Positions 58,815 through 64,000 of a stretch of DNA of 64,000 bases are shown here, piece by piece. Location: contig JAKSZT010053838.1 in the NCBI GenBank assembly GCA_026826555.1, positions 350,008 through 414,007 of the forward strand, written 5' to 3'. Source of the stretch: Tolypeutes matacus (lineage: Eukaryota; Chordata; Mammalia; Cingulata; Chlamyphoridae). Position numbers and translations under genes: made by a program. A model generated the notes under the pieces. It was not told the origin of the DNA. It searched no databases and was given only the letters and a program-made list of their open reading frames with translations. Within the stretch, counting starts at the first letter, position 1; every line of letters starts with the position of its first letter.

Positions 58815-59459
58815 TGTAGCAGTTTGATATTGTTTATGAACTCCAAAAATAGATATTGGATTATGTTTGTGAACTGGTCTGTTCCTCTGGGCATATTAGA
58901 TTGTATTGAATTCAGAGGTTTCACTTTTACTTGATTGAGTTGTGATTAGGGCTTTGATTGGGCCACGTCTGTGGGAGGTCACAGAGAAAACTACATGGCA
59001 GAGGAGTTTGTGGGAGTTTTAATGCAAGAGCCCTGGGAAGTAAATACACTGAAAAGTAGATACGTGAGGAAAGAGAGAAGGGTCCATTAGACATGGCAGA
59101 GGCCCTGGGAAGAGAGATGAGCCATTTGCATGACAGTTTACAGCTGGCTTTGTGGAGAGAGCAGAGCAGCTGAGCCCAGAGAAAAACAAGCCCTGGGAGA
59201 GAGACGAGACTTATCCCAGCCTACAGCTGATATTGGAAGAAGCTGGGACCGCGGAGCCTTAAAAGAAAGAGGAAGGCTTGGACCCTTGCAGACATCAGCA
59301 GCCATCTTACTCCAACATGTGGCAACTGACTTTGGTGAGAGAAGTAACTTAACTGTTATGGCCTTGTGACAGTAAGTTTCTACTACAAATAAATACCCTT
59401 TATAAAAGCCAACAGATTTCTGGTATTTTGCATCAGCACCCCTTTGGTTGACTAATACA
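58815..59459 (+). mobile_element. Solo MaLR-like LTR, 645 bp
   Basis: Starts TGTAGCAGTTTGATATTG and ends GACTAATACA, the same ends as 9781-10329. Flanks GTCAC (58810-58814) and GTCAG (59460-59464) form a 5-base duplication with one mismatch. It contains GATTAGGGCTTTGATTGGGCC and CCCTTTATAAAAGCCAACAG. The 115-codon minus frame across it is not a gene. Confidence 0.75.
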
Positions 59460-59884
59460 GTCAGCTTTGTGATCCTGTCATCCACAAGACAACTGCTAGG
59501 CTTCAGGTCTTAACCTAGACTTCACATAAGGTTTCAAGGATATTAGGAAAAAAATTAAATTCTTTATTTACCACCACACTCCCTTTATTCCAGTTTTAAT
59601 TTATAAAACATTTTGGGCAATGTTATTTGAAAAAGAACTCATTCCAGATTAAATTTCCCTCCTGGTAACCTTGTTAAGATGGAAATAATTGTCATATTTT
59701 GACAATTTAGCTATTTTGAGAACCATAAAATTGTAATAAATTAACATCAAAGGCTCCAGATTGTGGGATGAATGCCTCTCTTCCCCCTGGCTGTCCCACT
59801 GGCCAGCAGCCTTGCACTTTGCTGAAGAAGACTTTGCTATTCTGTCAGCCTGCTCTCCCCACACCGGGCTTTCCCCTCTGCTCC

Positions 59885-60463
59885 GGTTTGTTAAAAGTGC
59901 TGAAAGCAATATACCGGAAATGGGTTGGCATTTACAATGGGGGTTTATTGGCTTGCAAGCTTACAATTATGAGGCTGAGAAAAGTGTCCAAATCAAGGCA
60001 CCATCAAGAGATGCTGTCTCACCAAGTGGTAGCTGTGAGCAATCAGGCACATGGTGTCATCCAAGAATGCTTTCTCCTGAGGTCAGCTGTGGGTGATCAG
60101 CCATATGGCTCGTCTCTCCTCTCTCCTCAGGACTTTGTCTCTTTCAGCCTCTTAAGAGCCTTTTTTCATGCCTCTGTGCTCCTCTGACTCCAGCATCTGA
60201 CCTCCAGGACCTCTCTCTCAACCTCTCATGGTTTCTCTGTCTCTGCCACTTTTTTCTCTGTGTCTGTGGCTTTTATTCCTCCATTTATAAAGGATTCCAG
60301 TAGAAAGATTAAGCCCACTCTGGGTCATGACTTACTGAAGTGATCTAATCAAAAGGAAGTTTCCTTAACTAAATTTAATCCACAGGTCCCATCTGTACAC
60401 ACAGGAGTGGATAGCTCTATGGACATGGTTTTCTGGGGTCCACCCAGCTTCAAACTGTCACAT
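59885..60463 (-). mobile_element. LTR, antisense (related MaLR-like family)
   Basis: Plus strand AAAGCAATATACCGGAAATGGG...GGGGGTTTATTGGCTTGCAAGC through CATTTATAAAGGATTCCAG...TCAAACTGTCACA. It is a different subfamily from 55490 but has the same layout. The plus-strand 139- and 111-codon frames inside are chance. Confidence 0.65.
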
Positions 60464-60544
60464 AAGTCAAGTTATGTATGTGGTAATGTTTAATTTTCTT
60501 CCAAAATGGTACAATGGAATAGTCAATTCAGGAATATTTATTTT

Positions 60545-61152
60545 TTAATATAAAGAAAGAGAATTTAATGTTAGTACAATTGTTGCACTAAATCGGTTTC
60601 TGACAGGTGGAATCCTGTTAGTAAAGCTGCTGGAGATCCTGGACACCTCTGTTGCATGGCAAGGCACATGGTGGCATCTGTCAGTCTCTGCCTTCTCCAG
60701 GCTCCGTTGCCCACAGCCTCTAACTCCGTGGCTTTCTTTCCTTGTGCTTCTGTCGGTTTCTCTTTGTGTCTCTCTATATTCATTCCATTTATAAAGGACT
60801 CCAGTAAGAGGATTAAGACCCACCCTGGGGGGGGCGGCTGTGGCTCGATCGGTGGGGCTCCCGTTTGCCATGTGGGAGGCCCCGGGTTCGGTTCCCGGGG
60901 CCTCCTGGTGAGGGCAGGCCCGCCCGCACAGCGTGGTTGGCTGACCCAGCGGGTGCAAGCAGCAGGGGGGGGATGAATGAGTGAATAAATAAAATCTTAA
61001 AAAAAAAAAAAAAAAAAGACCCATGCTGGGTCACGCCCTACTGAAGTAACCTAATCAAAAGAAGTTCCCATTTACAAAAGGTTTACACCCACAGGAATGG
61101 ATTAGCCCTAATGATTTTTTCTGGGGTCTGTAAAAGCCTCAAACTACCACAC
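60545..61152 (-). mobile_element. LTR, antisense, same subfamily as 59885, split by a SINE
   Basis: CATTTATAAAGGACTCCAG, GATTAAGACCCACCCTGG and CCTAATCAAAAGAAGTTCCC match 60280-60365 of the neighbouring LTR. It ends near CCTCAAACTACCACA. Two LTRs of one subfamily in the same orientation 80 bp apart could be the LTRs of a deleted provirus or independent insertions. Confidence 0.65.
60830..61015 (+). mobile_element. Young DAS-like chimeric SINE with 15-bp duplication
   Basis: Head GGCGGCTGTGGCTCGATCGG, box B GGGTTCGGTTCCCGG, GC-rich body GGCAGGCCCGCCCGCACAGC, and AATAAATAAAATC with an 18-base A tract. AAGACCCACCCTGGG (60815-60829) and AAGACCCATGCTGGG (61016-61030) flank it with two mismatches. 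CpGs are largely kept. Subtype identical to 20058-20246. Confidence 0.88.
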
Positions 61153-61534
61153 CCTCCCTTCTGAGATTTGACCACTTCACAGAACTAGACAGCAAGTCTG
61201 GAAATGATTGATTTCCACCTCCAGTGATCTAGGAGGTCATTGATGCTTTCATTTCTGTAGTCCACCATTCAGTAGAGGTGATGGTCACCAGTGAAGTTGC
61301 TGGGGCACACCTGTTCTGTTACTGTCAGGGGCAGGAGAGTAGGTGAAACCATCTCCTTGTCACCTGGAGGGTGCAAGACTGCAGAAGCCTATGTGCAGGG
61401 ACAAGCAGAAGCCCCTCATGGCACAGGTTTGAGGTGAAGCAGAGCTGGCCCACTGCTTTCCAGGAGCCTTCTCATCTACAGAACAAGCTTATTTCTGCAG
61501 TGTAATAATAATAACCAGAAAGAGAGAGCTGCTA
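61153..61534. other. Stretch without recognised feature
   Basis: Nothing recognised. The sequence is moderately GC-rich and contains no long open frame. Confidence 0.45.
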
Positions 61535-61730
61535 ATGGAACCAGGTGATGCTCTAAGCACTTTAGACACTATAACTCATTGGATTGATAGAGCCATCTCA
61601 TGATACAGGAACTCTTATTTTTATCCCCATTTTGCAAAGAGGAAAACCAAGGCAAGGAAAGATGAACTAACTTGCCAAGGGTCATACAGCCGGGATTCAA
61701 AACTCAGTCAGCCTGAAATCAGTGCTCAGG
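61535..61730 (+). mobile_element. MIR ancient SINE
   Basis: CTCTAAGCACTTTAGACACTATAACTC, TTATCCCCATTTTGCAAAGAGG and AACTTGCCAAGGGTCATACAGC are the classical MIR core phrases in order. The orientation sign is nominal. Confidence 0.75.
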
Positions 61731-62480
61731 TGTGGTGGTAGATTGAATCCTGTCCCCCACAAAGACATCTTCAAGTCTTAATACCCTCCCCCACCCTCAA
61801 GTGGGTGTAGACTCTTTTGAAAATAGGATCTTCAAAGATCCTATTTGGATGAGGCTTTAACCCATATGACTAGGTCCTTATAAACAGAGGAAGTCTAAGA
61901 CAGAAACACAGATGACTGAGCAGAAGAAGGAAAAGCCAGAGGAGACAGGAGACAGATGGCCATGTGATGGAGGCAGAGATTGAGTTATGGAACCCCAGCA
62001 AGTCATCACCAGAATGCTTCCAACTTCAGACAAATCATGGCCTGTTGATGCTTTGAGTGTGGACTGCTGGCCTTCAAAGATGTGCTTCTGGGGAAGTGGA
62101 TGTGGCTCAAGAAGTTGGGGCCCCCCACCACCAGGTTCAGTTCCCGGTGCCTCCTAAAGAAGACCAGCTTGGCAGTGAGCTGATGTAACGGGCTGGTGCA
62201 ACAAGATTGCAATGAGATGATGCAACAAGGAAACACAATGAGAGACACAACAAGCAGGGGGCGGAGGTGGGTCAAGCAATTGGGCACCTCCCTCCCACAT
62301 GGGAGATCCCAACTTCAGTTCCCCGTGCCTCCTAAATAAAAGAAGACAAGCACACAACGAATAGACACTGAGACCAGACAGTGAGCACAAACAATGAGGC
62401 AGGGAGAGAAAGAAAGAAATAAAATAAATCTTAAAAAAAAAAAAAAAAAAAAACTATGTTTCTGAATAGGACTCCCAGCT
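61731..62480 (+). mobile_element. MaLR-like LTR split by a dimeric SINE
   Basis: TGTGGTGGTAGATTGAATCC, GTGTAGACTCTTTTGAAAATAGG, GATGAGGCTTTAACCC, AGCAAGTCATCACCAGAATGC and GACTGCTGGCCTTCAAAGATG follow the order of an MLT/MST-type LTR. The SINE occupies 62091-62453. The right end is approximate. Confidence 0.6.
62091..62453 (+). mobile_element. Dimeric DAS-like SINE (two tRNA heads)
   Basis: Two tRNA-derived heads occur in tandem: GAAGTGGATGTGGCTCAAGAAG with TTCAGTTCCC near 62091-62150, and GGCGGAGGTGGGTCAAGCAAT with TTCAGTTCCCC near 62256-62325. They are joined by repeats of the type TGATGYAACRRG (62170-62235). The second head is followed by the GAGCACAAACAATGAGGC body and an A tail. Confidence 0.85.
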
Positions 62481-63780
62481 GGACCATATTTTTAACAAGG
62501 CATTGATTTGGGGTAGGTGAAGGGAAAGTCTTTTGGTCATGGGATTTTTCGGTTTGTTTGTTTGATGCTTTTGGAAGCTTAGAAATATTACCCTTTAATG
62601 TTCCCTTTTGTACCCAGAATTCCTGGGAGTCACCTGCCAGCATGTGCAGAGTGAGAACCCCAGGCTCCCTATACAGCTGTACCCCATTCTCCTCCCTTTC
62701 AGGGTCCCTAACTCATGACTAAATCTCTTTTGGTCCCTGTTTCCCACCACCCCTCTCCAGGACAGACCATCCTCCTCAGGGAAATAAACACAGGACAACC
62801 ATTACTGGAGTTTCCACCCAGGTAAGGGCAGGTTCTTGGGAGGGGGGTTGCACTGACTGAGTGGTGGGGACAATGCTCAAATCTTGCACAGATGCTATTT
62901 TTGAAAAGAAACTATTTTTGACTAGACAAAAGTGTTGTTCTATAACAACTTTCTTTAACGATATTTGAAAGAATAATTCTTGAATAAGATAATATGTGTA
63001 GCAACAATATCTCTAGGATTGTCATTTAAACGGAAGTGTTTTCAATCAATCAAATCTATATCAGCCAATACGTAATAAGCCAATGGCAATACTGAATGTC
63101 AGCTCTGAGCAAGACATCATTGAGACGTTGAGGAAAGCACAAAGATGTGGAAGAGAAGGTCCCTTCAAGGAGTTTGTAAATTGGGAAGAAAAGACGTGGT
63201 CATGGAAGAGATATAACACTCAGATTTTCAGATATACTATTTTGGATTTATTTCAAATGACTGAAAGTATGTCATATTTTGAGGAGAAGATTCTCGAGAT
63301 TGTTGCATACATAAGTCTTTACCCTAAGTACTGATGTCACAACCTAATAGTACACTTTCTTAGAATCTGGCTATTTGTACATATGTATATCCATGTATAT
63401 GGCTACACATGGGCTAATCTTTAAGTACAAAGTACTTGTTTACAGCATGTAGTAACATATGATTATCATGAGAACCAGCTGTAAAAAGAGATGAGATAAT
63501 GAAGGAAATGAACTTTACCTACCTGAGATTAATGAGGATGGGGAAGTCACAGAAGAGGTGTGAGTTGATCTACACTTCAAAGGCTGGCTAAGATTGAAAT
63601 GTGCTAAAAGGAATGGGAAGGGTTGTCCAAGCTCAGGATTGTCATCAGCAAAGTTCCCAAGGTGAGAAAGCTAAAGTTCAGCTCAGGGGCTAGGAAGTGA
63701 AGCCTATCCAAATGGGGTCTCTGCAGGGTAGCAGTGAGAGGGAAGTGTGGGAAAGTGAGAAGGGGTCTTGAGTTATCTTT
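62481..63780. other. Low-repeat stretch with no confirmed gene
   Basis: An 83-codon frame (63083-63334) begins MAILNVSSEQDIIETLRKAQRCG and is unassigned. I see no other feature. Confidence 0.4.
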
Positions 63781-63789
63781 TTTTTAGAG

Positions 63790-64000
63790 TTTGGGTCCAT
63801 GTTAAGGATGCAATAAATGCTTGCTAATTCATTGATTAATTTAATGTAGGAGAGACATATTTCGACAAAACTGGAAGGCAATCGTTCCTCAAGGTACAAC
63901 ATTATTTTTTACTTTGGCCAATAGTTATTGAGCAACTACTTTGTGCCAAACATTTTTTTTCTAGGTACTGGGAGTATGGCAGTGAAGTGGACAAAAGCCT
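63790..64000 (+). mobile_element. Ancient L2/MIR-type repeat fragments, cut by the window end
   Basis: AATAAATGCTTGCTAATTCATTG near 63810 and GTTATTGAGCAACTACTTTGTGCC...CTAGGTACTGGGAGTATGGCAGTGAA at 63925-63990 are wording typical of old mammalian L2/MIR-class repeats. The orientation sign is nominal. Confidence 0.5.

Noticed and set aside
60545..61024. 159-codon minus-strand frame
   Set aside because: It spans an LTR and a SINE in antisense and starts in the SINE A tract (poly-Phe).
63083..63334. 83-codon plus-strand frame as a gene
   Set aside because: No recognisable motif, no splice or promoter context, and the length is within chance for AT-rich DNA.

Overview
The window looks like mammalian nuclear DNA built almost entirely from nested retrotransposons. 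I see no intact host protein-coding gene. The best clue to the host is a tRNA-derived SINE whose head reads like GGAGCAGATGTGGCTCAAG followed by a GGTTCRANTCCC-type B box. It occurs at least a dozen times and matches my memory of the armadillo DAS-SINE type, so I infer a xenarthran (armadillo or sloth). The species is not settled. Long LINE-1 (L1) tracts, MaLR-like LTRs and a few ancient MIR/L2-type fragments fit a placental mammal.

Layout. 1-1340 is a strongly degenerate CCCTAA (telomere-type) array. 1380-2590 is a decayed antisense ERV-L-like pol remnant. 2591-6365 is antisense L1. 6400-12620 is a sense L1 (5' UTR and ORF1) invaded by a 192-bp hAT-like MITE, an AT-rich block with a perfect 40-bp inverted repeat, SINEs, an L1 3' UTR copy that itself holds a solo LTR, and an antisense composite retroposon. 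12621-15380 is mostly unassigned. 15380-33290 is a deep nest: one old sense L1 is interrupted by a second copy of the composite retroposon, a full-length younger L1 (18902-25797, itself carrying SINEs and a class II-like solo LTR), a processed ATP5MC2 pseudogene, and a 4.4-kb antisense L1. 35126-39775 holds convergent L1 3' ends and an L1 5' UTR. 40686-46060 is a nearly full-length L1 with recognisable ORF1 and ORF2. 46061-51720 is another L1 split by an LTR and by an inverted (twin-primed) L1 3' UTR copy. 51721-64000 is the least L1-rich part, with MaLR-like LTRs, SINEs, MIR-type pieces and stretches where I recognise nothing.

The most interesting signal is a composite retroposon present twice, in inverted orientation (11125-12184 minus, 17289-18003 plus). 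Both copies share one 5' terminus, then a ~215-bp leader of unknown origin, a DAS-like tRNA head, an A-rich linker, a GC-rich VNTR of ~25-bp units, a second tRNA-like segment and an AAATAAAT tail. They sit in different hosts with different target-site duplications (TSDs), so they are separate insertions and not a segmental duplication. The architecture parallels the hominoid SVA element, and one copy appears to carry a 3'-transduced L1 tail. Whether this family is already catalogued cannot be decided without a repeat-library search.

The L1s supply the machinery that explains most of the rest: SINEs, the composite, the ATP5MC2 pseudogene and truncated L1 3' UTRs all end in A-rich tails and many have clear direct repeats. 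All element boundaries were read by eye; those without a stated TSD are approximate.
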